This document shows positions 21,738 through 34,844 of a stretch of DNA of 64,000 bases, piece by piece. The notes under the pieces are model-generated. The model saw nothing but the letters and a program-made list of their open reading frames with translations. It had not been told where the DNA came from and did no database searches. The position numbers were made by a program, and so were the translations under genes. Source of the stretch: Agrypnia vestita (taxonomy: Eukaryota; Arthropoda; Insecta; Trichoptera; Phryganeidae); the NCBI GenBank assembly GCA_016648135.1, contig JADDOH010000515.1:1-64000 (forward strand), read 5' to 3'. Numbering within the stretch: the first letter of the stretch is position 1; each line of letters starts with the position of its first letter.

Positions 21738-22196
21738 GTTAAGAATAACCATTAATTCAACTTAAATTAATTACTATACATTTTCTAAGTCTTTCGAACA
21801 TTCTACATGAATTTAGAATCAACTGGACTATTCTCGAAGAATCCATAATCACCGAAAGCGTAGAGAAACTAGTCGACCATTCTTGAAGTAACGCGAACCT
21901 ACATTGTATATATATACTTAAGCGATAATAGGCAGATGCGCGGTTCAGTTGTTAGACAAGCGACACATAGATGTTAATGATTTGGGAACCCGCGCGATAC
22001 CAAAAACAGGTAATAGACAAGAGTAAAGCGAAATAGAAAAGTACCTTCCTACGTATTTGTGAAATATTCAAGTGCGTACTACAAAATTGTTGTGAATTAA
22101 AGAACGGTACTCCGATTAAATTCGTGTCCAGTATTATATCGATAATTAAATTCAAGTTTTTTAATTGCCTCGTTTCCGTGACAGTACTATTCAGGT
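21738..22196 (+). repeat. LTR-like sequence (candidate solo LTR)
   Basis: Possible ends TGTTAAG and GTGACA. It holds a TATATATATAC box near 21908 followed about 32 bp later by TCAGTTG (arthropod initiator type), then GAATTAAAGAACGGTACTCC and GTGTCCAGT. A diverged relative in the opposite orientation lies at 50280-50770, sharing GAGAAACTAGTCGA, AAAGAACGGT-CTCC and GTGTCCAGT in the same order. No target duplication was found, so the ends are uncertain. Confidence 0.45.
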
Positions 22197-22654
22197 TTTA
22201 ATATACGTCTTAATATTACATCACATATATATTTGATATATTGTTAATGCTCTGTGATTGGTACATTTTTTTTACTTTCTATATTTATTTATTGACCTCT
22301 TATCTTTTCAGATTGAATTCTGCCGTCATGCGCCACTGGGACCTCAAACCATCGTTTCATATTCTATTAATTATATAAATGTAAGTATTTTTTAGTTTTT
22401 TTATGTTTTTCTACATCTACTACTTTTTATATTAGGGAAAACATTCTTGGCGACGAATATGTACCGAAAATGCCATCTTTAATCGCTTTCAAATAGTGTT
22501 TGACCTCGAACTGACTTATGATGCGATGGCTCTCCATCTCGCTTCTCCTACAACAGACACTAAATTAATAATAATAATAATAATAACTAAAATTCAGTAA
22601 ACCAGTAAGTAAGCAATATGTATTTTTTAGTGATGCATATACTATGCATACTAT
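22197..22654. other. No gene recognised
   Basis: AT-rich with a short (AAT)n run near 22565. Confidence 0.3.
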
Positions 22655-22780
22655 TTTCAAACCTACCTAAACGCTTGTGCTAAGAAAATAGGAAACTTGG
22701 TGGTCTAATGGAATGAGTCTCGAAGACCACTGGATCATTTGGCAAGAGCCTTAACCACTCGACCAACAAGCACGCCATTT
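22655..22780 (-). repeat. tRNA-derived SINE (family 1), partial
   Basis: Family words TTTTCAAACCTACCTAAACG and CTTGTGCTAAGAAAATAGG with the head ending at GACCAACAAGC near 22770. Confidence 0.55.
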
Positions 22781-22861
22781 CTTATTCACATATATCATGC
22801 CATCTTGTGAGGAAAGGGCGTTTTATTACTACTAGGCATATTATGTGTATTATCTAGATTA

Positions 22862-23035
22862 ACCAGATACTGGAAGATGGTCCTGTTAGAAGCCTCAACA
22901 ACCGTCGAGCTTGCATGCGAAGATGTATGAATGTAGATAAGTGAAAGTTGTATATCAGGACAGAAGAGTATGGCACTCTATCCTCTCTGCCTATCCCCAT
23001 GGGAAAACGGCGTGATGGTAAGTTATGTAGTTAGT
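22862..23035 (+). pseudogene. RTE-type retrotransposon 3' fragment (family C)
   Basis: Contains AGCCTCAACAACCGTCGAGC and TTGCATGCGAAGATGTATGA, then the CTCTCTGCCTATCCCC end, the same 3' portion as at 41600-41760. Confidence 0.6.
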
Positions 23036-23564
23036 TATCTGCGCCCGTGCACTAGCCGTTCGGAATGATCTGTATGAGGAAGTGTAAAAAATGTATTTTT
23101 GTTGCCAATCTTTCTTTACACTTGTACTCAAGTACTTTATGACAATATGCATAAAGTAAGTAAAATGGTTTATTTTTAGGGAATCGAATAACTCCAGTAG
23201 AAATGCGATGTTTTATGGGTTCACTAGCATATATTTTCGACTGTAAATATGGTTACAATGCCCAGTAATACGTATAAGAATTTTCTAGATACTTTGAAAA
23301 TACTCAGCAGTTTTAAAGATGTGGCGAATTTTCGATAGTATTTTTTTTAGCGAAACCCTGGTTTTTTACCCTGATTTTGCTCGAGAGAGTACTCAACGGA
23401 AATGTGTTAATTTTATGTGTGGTTTGTAAAAAAAATGTACTTTGATCTACTTTGAAAATAGCTAAAATCGAAATGAGTATCAACTGTACATATATTAATA
23501 ATGCTTCAGATAAACAAAATAAGTTTACTTCTTTAAAAAGAGCAAAATGATTTTGTAGTGACAT

Positions 23565-23720
23565 TATTTATATAATTAATAAAAATGTACTTTTTATCAC
23601 TTACATATTCAAAATATCGACATGTTTCAGGGCCATTGGTCCCTTGTTTAAATATGTTGATATTTTCAATACCATTATAAGTGGTGAAAAGAAAGTACAT
23701 TTTTATTAATTATAAAAATA
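23565..23720. repeat. Foldback repeat with hammerhead-like remnant
   Basis: Inverted arms AATTAATAAAAATGTACTTT...TATTCAAAATATCGA and their complements end at about 23712. On the minus strand near 23655-23612: AAGGGACCAATGGCCC, then TGAAACATGTCGATATT, which has the GAAAC and a GTC cleavage-type triplet, but the CTGA core is lost. Confidence 0.45.
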
Positions 23721-23749
23721 AGTTTCCTATGTCTTTTTAGCATCTACCA

Positions 23750-23975
23750 GCTATCCTAAAGGGGATCTATTGCCTTATCAAGGCCTTCTGGAATCTGGAA
23801 CCCTTGAGTTTTATCATTTCGGTAACTGCAGCTTTTTGTAGTCCTCTCTTTGCTCTTCTCCATCTGACTTTCCCAGCTTTACCTGGGATGACCAATTTGA
23901 TCGCTGAAAATATTCGTTGGGTAGATCTTTCTTCTGGTATTCTGATAAACATATTATGTATTTTTTATTTCTCAG
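23750..23975 (-). pseudogene. Possible RT-element C-terminal fragment
   Basis: A minus-strand frame (from 23952) with IPEERSTQRIFSAIKL and KVRWRRAKRGLQKAAV has the layout of the Arg-rich region (GRPxxRW-like) found after RT domains in RTE-type elements. Distant; other origins are possible. Confidence 0.3.
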
Positions 23976-25677
23976 CACTGGAATACTTAAGACGATTTTT
24001 AATTATTTTTTTTATATTACATACCATTACATACCTTCAACTATTTAATTAATTATCTAGTAGGCAATTTCTAGTATTTCGCGTACATTTTATTTTAAGT
24101 GCCATAATTTTTTTAAATATTGTATTCAACTATGTTTTATTAACACAGTGCATGTAAAATAATCTGTTACATGGATACCTTACATAAGACGGTCGATATA
24201 ATCAAATTAATGTACGTTTCGTTTGAAACACGCTGTATACACATAGAAGTCATTGAGTTTCAAAATATCACATTTTTGGTTTTATTTTTCTTAGATTTGA
24301 GTGTCAAAATATTCTCTAAGCTCATTCCAACATTTTATTTTATTTTATTCGTTGATCTAACAGGGAGACATAATTGCTTGGTAGGACAAATACAGAAAAA
24401 TAAGTTAAATGTCTCCCACAATTAATAATGACACGGATAGACATAATTATAGACAAATCAATTTGAAATGAATGACAGATCAAACAATTTTACAGTTTCT
24501 TTAAGTGATTGTTCCTAATTTAACTTTATCATATACATAAATGGGTTCGCAATATATATAATTCACATGGCCAGAGAGAAGGGGACAAGTTTCTAGTATC
24601 TGCCTTACCATATGACGATATATATAGTATTAAAAATATCCATTGAATTCAAAAGTTTATTATAATTTGAGCATATGCGTGGGATGGGAGATGATTTCCT
24701 ATTATTGGTTTGATTAAATATTGGTTAACTATCTTATCAAGTATTTTAAGTTATTATTTATTTAAAATCAGCTTATTAACTTTATAAACCAGATGTGAAT
24801 CTGTTTTCTTTAATATGCCAAAGAAATAGTTCATGGAGTTAGGTAGTTTTGATTTTCAACTACTTTCGTAGGTATATCTTTGCGGAGTCTGAAATAATAT
24901 TTATTATATGTTAATGGGATGTCTTTTTTACTATTTTAGACGACAGGTTTTAAGTAAAAACACATTTTTCAATAATTATGAATATTTAATAATTAACCTA
25001 TCACATATCAATAGATTATTTATCATTAGAAATAAATATTATTTACAATTTAAAGTTACGGTACTACGTAGATACATTAACAATTATCACATACAAGAAA
25101 TATATTTCACATTATACAATGTAATAATAAATCAGATTACATTATTAGGTACTGATTATTTAATATAGGTTTCAAATTAATATTTATTTACAAATAATGA
25201 AATTCAATTCACTTTTATTGATGGCGTTCAATTTATTTTTAAAAACACACATTCCGATAAGTCGTTGGAGCAGTAGTCTTCCAGCAATAGAAATATCCCG
25301 GGTTCACGTCTCGATAGTAACTAATAGATAGATAGATATATTTGCTTTCTTTAAAACAAAAAAAATAAACAATCCCAAATTTATACGTTACTAGAAAAAA
25401 AATTGTATTATTTTTTATAATAAAAAAAGAGAAAAGTGTACATCTCATTCAGATGCGAGCCAAAGTTTTATCTGCGGTGTCGGACATCTATATTTGTTTT
25501 GCGCGCTAAATGAACTGTCAAATTAATATGGAGACATTAAATAAAAATAGAAAAAATATAATTTATAGTTAACAAAATTAAGTAAAATGAGTGAACGAAA
25601 ATATAATTTTAACAATGTTTTATATGATTTTACATGAAAGTATGTTACAAGAACATAGTTAAAGGATGATTAATTAA
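23976..25677. other. AT-rich DNA, no gene
   Basis: Long low-GC stretch. Several open frames reflect composition only. A short GATA run lies near 25326. Confidence 0.35.
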
Positions 25678-26008
25678 TTAGGATAAATTTTATAAGTCTC
25701 ACAGAGAGGAAGCTATTTATATATGAGAAACGTGAATGGAAGTCACCGATTCCAACGTAAGAACTGTCTCTATCATAGACCATAGAAAAATAAGATTCTA
25801 TGATTTCGAACGTGTATATAGAACTTTCAAAATTTTGATAATGTGTGGATGTTCTTACGGCAGAATTGGCGAACGTTGCATTGTGTAGAGTGATTACTTA
25901 AGCCAGCTCCCACGTGTTGTAAACCCTGAGCCATCGTATAAGGCTTCCTTCCGCGTTTCTCATATATAAATAGCCTCGTCTCTATGAAACTTCTAAAATT
26001 TATCCTAA
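25678..26008. repeat. Complete MITE with ~55-bp inverted repeats
   Basis: The left end TTAGGATAAATTTTATAAGT and right end ACTTCTAAAATTTATCCTAA continue inwards as inverted repeats through CTATTTATATATGAGAAACG. Related to the AGATGTCTCACAGAGAC family (words GTCTCACAGAGAGGAAGC, CTTAAGCCAGCTCCCACG). No coding capacity. Confidence 0.75.
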
Positions 26009-26009
26009 A

Positions 26010-26925
26010 TGAAAATATAATTAGTAGGTGTATTTTTAAATTAAATACTTGCGTGAGTAAAAAAATACCGTATGCGTCCGTGATAATCTTCAAAATGTTC
26101 TACTTGAGTGTAACTATTACACATTATACTTCGAATATTGTGTTAAATACTTTACCTATCGATTCTGTTACTCTAGAAACTCTGGTAGTATAAGGTACAA
26201 TTAAACTCAAGTAGAGTAATAATATAGTTTCATACCAACCATTTTAAAAATTACTGTATGTTATTAATTTTGATTTTTTATATAATTTTCTGTAGGGTTT
26301 TGTTAGAATGTATTAACTATCCTTGGACCATAAGATATATGTACCCCAATTTTATGTATTTTTTTAAATAAAATGCATCTCTTGACTGAAAAATACGGTT
26401 TATTTCTTAATATTTCAACTAAAGATTTTCTGTGTCAACTTGAATATTTTGGATGGATAAATCATTAAGATAAATCATTTGAGAAAATAATATTTTCTTC
26501 AAAAATACAACAAATAATTCAATTCAATTTAATAATAATAAATTCAGCTAAAAATGTGATAACGCTTTTAATCCCTCTTTTAGATCCCGTCATAATAGTA
26601 TAATATATTCAAAGCCCAAACAAAATTGAAAATCTACAAAATTAACTATGACAGCTGTAATAGGATTAGATGCTAATTGGTTTATTTTAACTAAATTTAG
26701 TGCGTACTTTGTGAGAAATTAAATTAGTTTCAAAATAATATTCACACAATCATGATTAAATAATTATTGTATAGAACCAAAAATTATATTTTATTTTAAG
26801 TGTATTTTGTGTAGATTGCTGTAAAGATAAAAAATCACCTCAAAGTTCTAAAAATAAAATGATTCAGAATCTTCAATACAGGAATTTAAACCGTAATTTT
26901 GACAGCCATAGGGCCGATTGTTTCA
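26010..26925. other. AT-rich DNA, no gene
   Basis: No recognisable repeat or coding signal. Confidence 0.3.
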
Positions 26926-26934
26926 TGCTGGATT

Positions 26935-27040
26935 AAAGTAAAAGTTCATTTAAAGCAAAGGTTTTTGCGTTCTCCACCAATCAAACGATCCATTTCCGTA
27001 AAAATCTATGCTTTAAACGAACTTTTATTTTAATCCAACT
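26935..27040. repeat. Foldback repeat
   Basis: TGGATTAAAGTAAAAGTTC and TTTAAAGCA pair with TGCTTTAAA and GAACTTTTATTTTAATCCA across about 45 bp. Confidence 0.6.
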
Positions 27041-27059
27041 TGTAATAACCGAGCCTTAG

Positions 27060-27140
27060 TAGTGTCTCCCCTAGTCCAATGGGCATAGCTCTGGCTTCTC
27101 ATATCCAGGATTCCAGATTCGATCCCCAGTGACGTCTCAC
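27060..27140 (+). repeat. Weak tRNA-like sequence
   Basis: GTGTCTCCCCTAGTCCAATG resembles an A-box region, and GATTCGATCCCCAG a B box. No proper cloverleaf. Probably the head of an old SINE. Confidence 0.35.
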
Positions 27141-27199
27141 ATAATACTTTGTGATATTTTCAAGCCTGGGTGTTTTTGTGATATTTTTCAATTAAGAGT

Positions 27200-28766
27200 T
27201 TTTAAAGAAATAGGATATCCTTCTATAAGACTTTTCTGGCTAAGTTTTCAAATCACATTGCTGTGACCGATTCACTTTTTCATTTCTTCGGTTAATATTA
27301 TTTTAATATAGGATAATATTTTGTTATGTGCTTTTGAGTTTTAAAAAATGAATTAATAAATCCTTATTTAAAAGGGTCTCATCTATCATTTTTGTCAACA
27401 TGACTGTAGGTCAACATCAGGTATCCTAAAGAGATTCAATTCAGTAAAAAAAATTATTCATTTACACAATTAGTATTTTGCAAAAACATGATAATATGTA
27501 AAATTTCGTAATTAAAAAATAATCAATTTTTTGTAAAAAAAAATTTTTTATTCGGCTCTATCTAAACGTCTCAAAAATATCTACAGAGAAATGTTCCAAT
27601 TTTAACGATGAGCAAACTATTATTTTCACCGGTTATTTATGGAACCTAATGTTATTTGAAACTTGTATCTGACTGTGCCGCAGATTGGTAACTGAGATAT
27701 AACTGCTAACTGGTACCTATGATAAGCCTGTCGAATTGCGAAAAATAAGTTACCCGTAATTTATACAATCAGTATAGAGGAACCCGCCACACACCCAGGC
27801 CCGTTTTATTAGCAATAGCTCCCATATCAGCCCTAAACTCTCGCCACCCAATTCGACATTTTTTTAATGGTAAAGTGGTCATCATCCTCTCGCTACTTAA
27901 ACTCGTATGAGTGTAAGCGGCGTGGGTAGGCGTCCACACAAAACCGCTTCACTGTCAACAATGTATATGTATAGTGAGGAAATACAAACGAAAACAAATA
28001 ATAGTCGTATGAAAATGAGGTGAAGACAAAGCCATGTTTATATGAAATGAAAATGAGCACAAAATTGCACCGTAGAGACAGTTAAACAAATTACAATAGT
28101 CATTCCCCTGAGGGAAAAATAAAAAGAAAGTTTTGTAACACAAACGAACAGAAAAGAATTTTGATACATATATCAAATAACGGTTATTGTGTAACCGGTT
28201 AAAATACCATCACTATCCACTGTGTGGTCACCCACGGAATTCTATAACGCTTAACATACAGATGACTACCGACAACCAAATAAGATGTTCATCATTCAGC
28301 CAATTCTTTTTATCTGTACATTATAGATTAATTTTATCGGTAACATTATCTAACAGTACTTTTTCTAAAAACACACCAATCATTTGCACTTAGCACGAAC
28401 GTACATTTATTCTTAAAATGTAGATTTTTAGATTCACATATTTCCATTGTATTAGAGGCGTAACCTAAACACTTGATAATACGTACACTGATACTTTATA
28501 ATACAAACATATATAATTTAAATATTTTATTTACATATTGTTTTCAAAAATTCTACGAAGCACGAGGAATGTCTAAAATTTCAGCTAAGTTTGTGATATA
28601 AATACGATAATTAACTATGAAATATAAATATGTACAAAAATCCAACACTTACCGATAAAATTGTGTATCTGTTAAACGATTGAAGAATTTTCATTAATGT
28701 GATTTTGTGAAATGCTTTCACTTTCCTTTATATTTATGCGATTTGATTTTGAAGCAGGAAAATTAT
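27200..28766. other. Intergenic DNA downstream of Hmx
   Basis: Mostly AT-rich. A slightly GC-richer, non-repetitive piece lies at 27770-27960. No gene found. Confidence 0.35.
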
Positions 28767-28894
28767 TTTATTATGAATGTGATCCAAAATGTTAAAAGGT
28801 TCAAAATTTGTGAGAGATATACCTTTTGTACACATTTGAACAGTATATAAAGTACTTCTGTCTTTAATCAGTGATCAACTTAGGTGAATTTATT
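28767..28894 (-). promoter_or_regulatory. Candidate poly(A) signals of Hmx
   Basis: AATAAA occurs on the minus strand at 28894-28889, about 74 nt past the Hmx stop codon, and again at 28772-28767. Either could end a short 3' UTR. In such AT-rich DNA the hexamer is common by chance, so cDNA ends would be needed to decide. Confidence 0.3.
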
Positions 28895-28967
28895 TCTTCT
28901 CCAATCGTTAAACCTGATACTAACAATATCCTTGATAATATAACCTCAAAGTGTTGTGAATGTTGGA

Positions 28968-29834
<867 letters not shown>

Positions 29835-30009
29835 TTACATATTATCATCTATTTTAGATCAATCCTTGCAATCAATAGGTTAAATCTTGTTTAGTAAAGA
29901 ATAAGTCATTATTGAAATTATTGTACATTTTTATATTAGATTTTAAATGTGCCCAATGTTTAATTTTTGCAATATTTAAATTGATTTTAATCATGAGAAC
30001 ATTTAAGCA

Positions 30010-30150
30010 AGAGTAGCTTGTTGGTGTAGTGTATTTTTTCATAGTGTTTCATAGTGTATTTTCATAGCACAAACGATTAGCTTAGTTTGAAAATAGTAAG
30101 AATATTGATGCGACTCGTATTCCGTATTTGCATGTCTATTTTTTTTTTAA
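30010..30150 (+). repeat. tRNA-derived SINE (family 1), internally deleted
   Basis: Head start GAGTAGCTTGTTGGTGTAGT, then a jump to TAGCACAAACGATTAGCTTA, and the end GTATTCCGTATTTGCATGTC plus a T-rich tail. Lies close to the Hmx terminal exon. Confidence 0.55.
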
Positions 30151-30602
30151 AAAGGCTTAATTCTCATAAAAATAATTTGAAATTAAAACTGAAAGTAAAT
30201 ATAGATTTATAAACATTAATTTAAATTATCATCATTAAAAATCTCGGGCGCATGCAGTGAGAACATTGAAACATGACTTTTAAGCAGACATATATTTTGG
30301 AAAAAAATATCGAATAATCGAAGAATTATTATTATTATTATTATTATTATATTAAAATCTGAATAATGTGATAATAATTGTATAGAATTATTACGAGGTA
30401 TATCTTTTGATTCGAGTTTATTTTTTTTTAATATATGCTGGCGTAAATGTCATGCTTATGTTATGCAATGTTATCATTGCCCGCCCCTGAATAATCTCTG
30501 AAGTTAACGCTGATTCCATCTAATCAATATTTAAATAAATCATTATTTAAATTCTAAATTCAAAAACATCTTTAAACATAATGCACAATCTCAGCATCTA
30601 AA

Positions 30603-30915
30603 AAACTAACACATAAATACCAAATTTTTATTATACTCCCTTTCGCATTGAATCAGGTTTCGTGCCTACTGCACGCGTCGAGGTCATTACCAATTTGTAT
30701 TGATTCCAATTTGAAAAAACCATTAAAACTTCGGAAAAACCCAAAATTATGCTATTATTTTATAAAAGAATTAAACGAAAATTTGTTAGATCATTTTTAT
30801 CGTCGCCACGAGTCTGCCTGCAAAGTTTCAGCTCGATTGGATCACGGGAAAGGGGTTTAAAATCGATCCAAAGTTTTTCCAAACAAACAAACCGCAGACG
30901 CTACGACGAGTAATA
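30603..30915 (+). repeat. MITE of the TACTCCCTTT family, short type, diverged
   Basis: Has the family's left end and the GCTCGATTGGATCACGGGAA block. The right end is degraded (ACGACGAGTAATAAAA). Confidence 0.6.
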
Positions 30916-30959
30916 AAAGCTCAGTAGCTAACAAATTTAAATATCCATTGTCTAAAAGA

Positions 30960-31230
30960 GGTTTTATTTAAATACACAAGTGTCCGCACACTTGCTGGCC
31001 GCTTTAGTGGGCCAACAGCCTTCCGCGCTAATAGGCTTCTATAAAATGAAACTAATCACGACAAATAAAACTCTCGTACGTAATCGATAATCCGATGCCA
31101 ATTACAGCAAGTATATGGAACAAAAGAGTCGTATTACAATGTAACATGTAGGCTTCGATCGACCCCCGCCATTTACCTCACGCGAGTAGGTTCCTTCTTG
31201 TGTGAGTGTTGTGTACACGTGCGGGGCATA
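30960..31230. promoter_or_regulatory. Candidate enhancer block in the Hmx intron
   Basis: A GC-richer stretch without recognised repeat content sits between a MITE (ending near 30915) and an AT-rich repeat. It contains CAAGTG at 30977-30982 and its inverted partner CACTTG at 30989-30994, arranged as a near-palindrome with a 6-bp gap. CAAGTG is the reported core binding site of vertebrate HMX proteins. A regulatory role is inferred from position and motif only. Confidence 0.3.
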
Positions 31231-31586
31231 AAAGCAAAAGCAGTAATATCTAAAACTATATATCTCATCCAAAACCATGTTTCCTATCAATTTATAGACT
31301 ATGTTTCCTATAAAATCTCGAATTGAGTACATTATAAATGAGTAATCCTAGATAATTGCATTCAATTAGATTTATATACATAGACTTAGTCTGTATAAGT
31401 AATAGACGTAGAACAAAGGGACAAATAAAGATAACGACTTTAAAAACCACCATGGCACAACATCAGGAATAATCCAAGACTATGGTCCCGTTGTTCATAC
31501 AATGAAAATAAGTATTTCACTATATAATTTAATGTCCTGTTAATTTAATCTAACTAAAATAATCGTAATCTAAATTAAACAAACCA

Positions 31587-31630
31587 AACCTAATAACCTA
31601 ACCTAACCGAACCTAATAACCTAACCTAAT
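31587..31630 (-). repeat. Degenerate interstitial TTAGG run
   Basis: A mix of CCTAA, CCTAATAA and CCGAA units within the Hmx intron, a degenerate version of the arthropod telomere repeat. Confidence 0.6.
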
Positions 31631-31634
31631 ATAT

Positions 31635-32224
31635 TGCCTATGAAATGACAAAATATGCAGTGCATTTTTCGAAACTTTAAAGTGTAATATCTTATTTAAT
31701 ACTTACTTTTTAAACGTAAATTATCATTCATTTTGTTATTAGCACATTCAATAATATAGTGAAATAATCATTTTCGTTGTATATGCAATGGGACCATTAT
31801 CTTGGATTTAGCCGAAAAATGTCAAATCCTTGATTTTGGGCAATAATGTATGTAATATTGCCCACATCTCTCAAATGTTTTCTGTATAAAAAAAAATTAC
31901 TACTTCTAAATGGCTTCTGCTTTGTACTTTAATTTGGCTTGTAAATACTCCTCCCATAAGCTCGAGTTTTGGCTCATATTATGGGGGGTATAATGTCTTT
32001 AAAATGTTATAACAGAATTAACTTGTTATAAAAAAAAACATTATTATGTATCTACTGTATAAATAAATAGAAATAAAATTTAACTTAATGTTGCATGTGG
32101 CGTTTGTTTTAAGCTCAAAAATACAATTCTGTCATCATAATGGTTTTTCCTACATATTAATTTTATACTAAATCCTATCAAGAAACCATTTATAAAAAAG
32201 ACATTTTATAATATAATAATACAA
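31635..32224. other. Intronic AT-rich DNA, nothing recognised
   Basis: No ORF with a known domain and no repeat family seen. Confidence 0.3.
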
Positions 32225-32530
32225 TATTTACTAGCTGTAGGTACTGATAAATCACGGAGGAGACGTAAATTAATGGTTCGTGTCTTAGATGAGCCCTGCT
32301 CTTACTATGTGGAATTTATTATATTTTTGACGGGCTATGGAGGAGCGGTGGTGGCTATGTCATTTAGTTGTCGCATTGCAGTCCGCGCGTCCGAGGTTCG
32401 AGTCTTTCTCCAGCCGTGAATTCGAACGAAATTATTATACGCTGCTTCCCGCTACAACGCGTACGCTGTGCGTGCGCATCTTCCCTTACGTTAAAAAAAA
32501 TTACCCTCAACGCGCCACAAGAAGATAAAC
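32225..32530. repeat. GACGGGTTACAG-family relative with tRNA-like piece
   Basis: CTAGCTGTAGG near 32231 and TTTTGACGGGCTATGG near 32325 recall the 6012-6860 termini. They are followed by a tRNA-like stretch with GAGGTTCGAGTCTTTCTCC near 32392. Confidence 0.35.
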
Positions 32531-33003
32531 TTCAAAAATATCAACTTACAAATCTGTACAGTCTTTATTTGTGTCTATTATGTGTTCAACACTACATCAG
32601 GATACAGGTAGTTGAAAAGAAATAATTTATATTTTATAAATAAATTATTACAACGCACACTGTACAATTCTTCGTACTTTGCAGGGTGAAACTAATTCCA
32701 TTATTTATTAATTTTGGGAGACATTTTTAAAAAGTGTAATTGTAATTGTTTAAAAATGTAATGCAAATAAATATAAATATAATAAAATATAAGTACAGAT
32801 CAAAATCAAACAGTAACTTACAGGTTTTCACGGCGTAATTGCACAAGCAGTCTATCGGCAATAGAGAGTGAATCTATGATTCGTCTAGAAAAATCGCAAC
32901 CTTCCAAATAATATACAAAATTTTATTTTCCTGTATAAAAAAAATGATTTTTTTAATAAAAAATTTCGTTCCTTTCTAATTATCAGTCTAGTATGCCTAC
33001 TAG

Positions 33004-33408
33004 TTGAATACTCTAAATCGCCTAGAGGCGTTCGAAATGTGGATACGTCGTAAAATGTTAAAGATATCCTGGACTGACATGACTAGTAATATTGAAGTTT
33101 TACTTAGAGCAACAAATAGACAGTTACTCAACATAGTAAAGCTCCGTAAAATTTCATACTTTGGTCATATAATGAGAGGCGAAAAGCACTCCATTCTTCA
33201 GCTCATCATGAAGGGGAAGATTGAGGGTCGCAGAGGGGTCGGAAGGAGGCGGCATTCCTGGCTTGGAAAGATCCGAGAGTGGTCCGGGATAAGAAGCGTG
33301 GAAGAGCTGTTCCGCACTGCCCTGGACAGGGAAACTTTCTCCCAGGTGATCGGGAAGATCCGACAAGGCAATGAAGAAGAAGAAGAAGTATGCCTGAGTA
33401 GATACTAA
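33004..33408 (+). pseudogene. RTE-type retrotransposon C-terminal fragment (family A)
   Basis: A 134-codon open stretch reads LEAFEMWIRRKMLKISWTDM, then RKISYFGHIMRGEKHSILQL, IMKGKIEGRRGVGRRRHSW and VEELFRTALDRETFSQV, the conserved C-terminal block after the RT domain of RTE-clade elements. It ends at a short GAAGAAGAAGAAG tail. It is the best preserved of the family A copies here but lacks RT and endonuclease. Confidence 0.75.
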
Positions 33409-33516
33409 ATTATTTTATTTAAAAACTCAACTTATTTTATTCATAAGCAAAATATTCTTGTGGAATGATGCATAACGGAAAAATCGGAGAATTGAAAGAA
33501 AAACAAGTCAAAAAAA

Positions 33517-34032
33517 AGTAATCCATAAAAACCAAGTTTTTATTATACTCCCTTTCTTTGTAAAATATAACAACAATTAAAGACGAATTAAAACATATAA
33601 CATAACACTAACCTTACAGTAATTTAATATATTTCTAAACTGTTAGATGTTTTGAGCTTTGATAAGACACTTTATGCTTTAAAGATTAAATTCTATAAAC
33701 ATTTGTCAGTCAATTTAGATTTTCGACATTCGTAGTGAAGTACCTATTATGCATACCGACGGAGTAATTCAAATTTAGAAAATATTCCGCGACGTTATCG
33801 GGCCGCCGTAATCAAACTTTTCTAATGATTCCAATTTGAAAAAAACAATAAAATTTCTAAAAATCCGAAATCATACAATAATTTATTTTTTTTAACGAAA
33901 ATTCGATAGATCTTCTTTATCGTCACCACAAGTCTACTTGCCAAGTTTCAGCTCGATTGGATCACGGGAAAAGGGTCAAAAATCGATCCAAAGTTTTTGT
34001 TGACGGCAAGCAAGCAGACGCCAGGAGTTAAT

Positions 34033-34065
<33 letters not shown>

Positions 34066-34512
34066 GCCCTTATGGGCTTTTACAAATATACAGAATAATT
34101 TTTTTTTTAAATAACATAAGACAGTTAAAATAATAATACAGTTAAAAGTTACAATAATAATAGTTAAAAGGTAATAATAATAATACAGAAAAACATGAGA
34201 CAGATAAAATAATAATACAGTTAAAGGTACAAATAATAATAGTTAAAGGTAAAATAATAATACAGAAAAATTTATTGTCCATTTCCATTTTGTTGAGATG
34301 TAAACAATTGTAGCAGCTTTGTCCTATACACAGTTATACTATCAGCAAAAATGTCAGCCGCCTCTGCATGCTCATTCCCTAATGAGTGTAATCTAGGAAT
34401 TACAGAGTTTGCTAATGCATTAGTTCTGACATTTCCACTATAATAGAATAATGCACTGTGTCTTGATGACCTCGATGGGGCATATAAGTCAATCAAATAA
34501 TATAAAGGGAGT
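33517..34512 (+). repeat. MITE of the TACTCCCTTT family, long type, split by a LINE fragment
   Basis: Left part 33517-34032 stops at GCCAGGAGTTAA. The expected end TATAAAGGGAGT reappears at 34501-34512 after a minus-strand non-LTR fragment, so the LINE inserted into an existing MITE. Confidence 0.7.
34029..34500 (-). pseudogene. CR1-like non-LTR retrotransposon 3' end, inserted in a MITE
   Basis: The minus-strand frame 34595-34272 reads LYAPSRSSRHSALFYYSGNV, then NALANSVIPRLHSLGNEHAE and ADIFADSITVYRTKLLQLF, the C-terminal tail of CR1/jockey-type RT proteins. It is followed by a 3' UTR and a terminal tandem of AAATA units (plus strand 34029-34063). The insertion splits the MITE at 33517-34512. 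5' truncated. Confidence 0.65.
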
Positions 34513-34844
34513 AACAATATTTGTTTTCGTGCTTCCGTGTAGCATTCGAATTGAGAATTCTCGGCCGGATTTCCAACCCCGTAAAGTTTTCCCACCCCCT
34601 AATATGACAAGCTACAGACAGGCTTTAGTGTTCGGCCCACGCACGCACGGCCATGACGAGGTGACGGAGGTTGTACGGCTTCCGTTTTACTTTTCACTTA
34701 TGTGTCATTGAACACAACCGTGTTAATTATGCCTCTAAATCATAACATCAACAACCTCCGTGTACACGGTGCACCTTGGCTTACATACCGCGAGCGAAGA
34801 GTATGAAAAAGGTAAAGATCGTTGAGACTTTAAGAAACGCTTGT

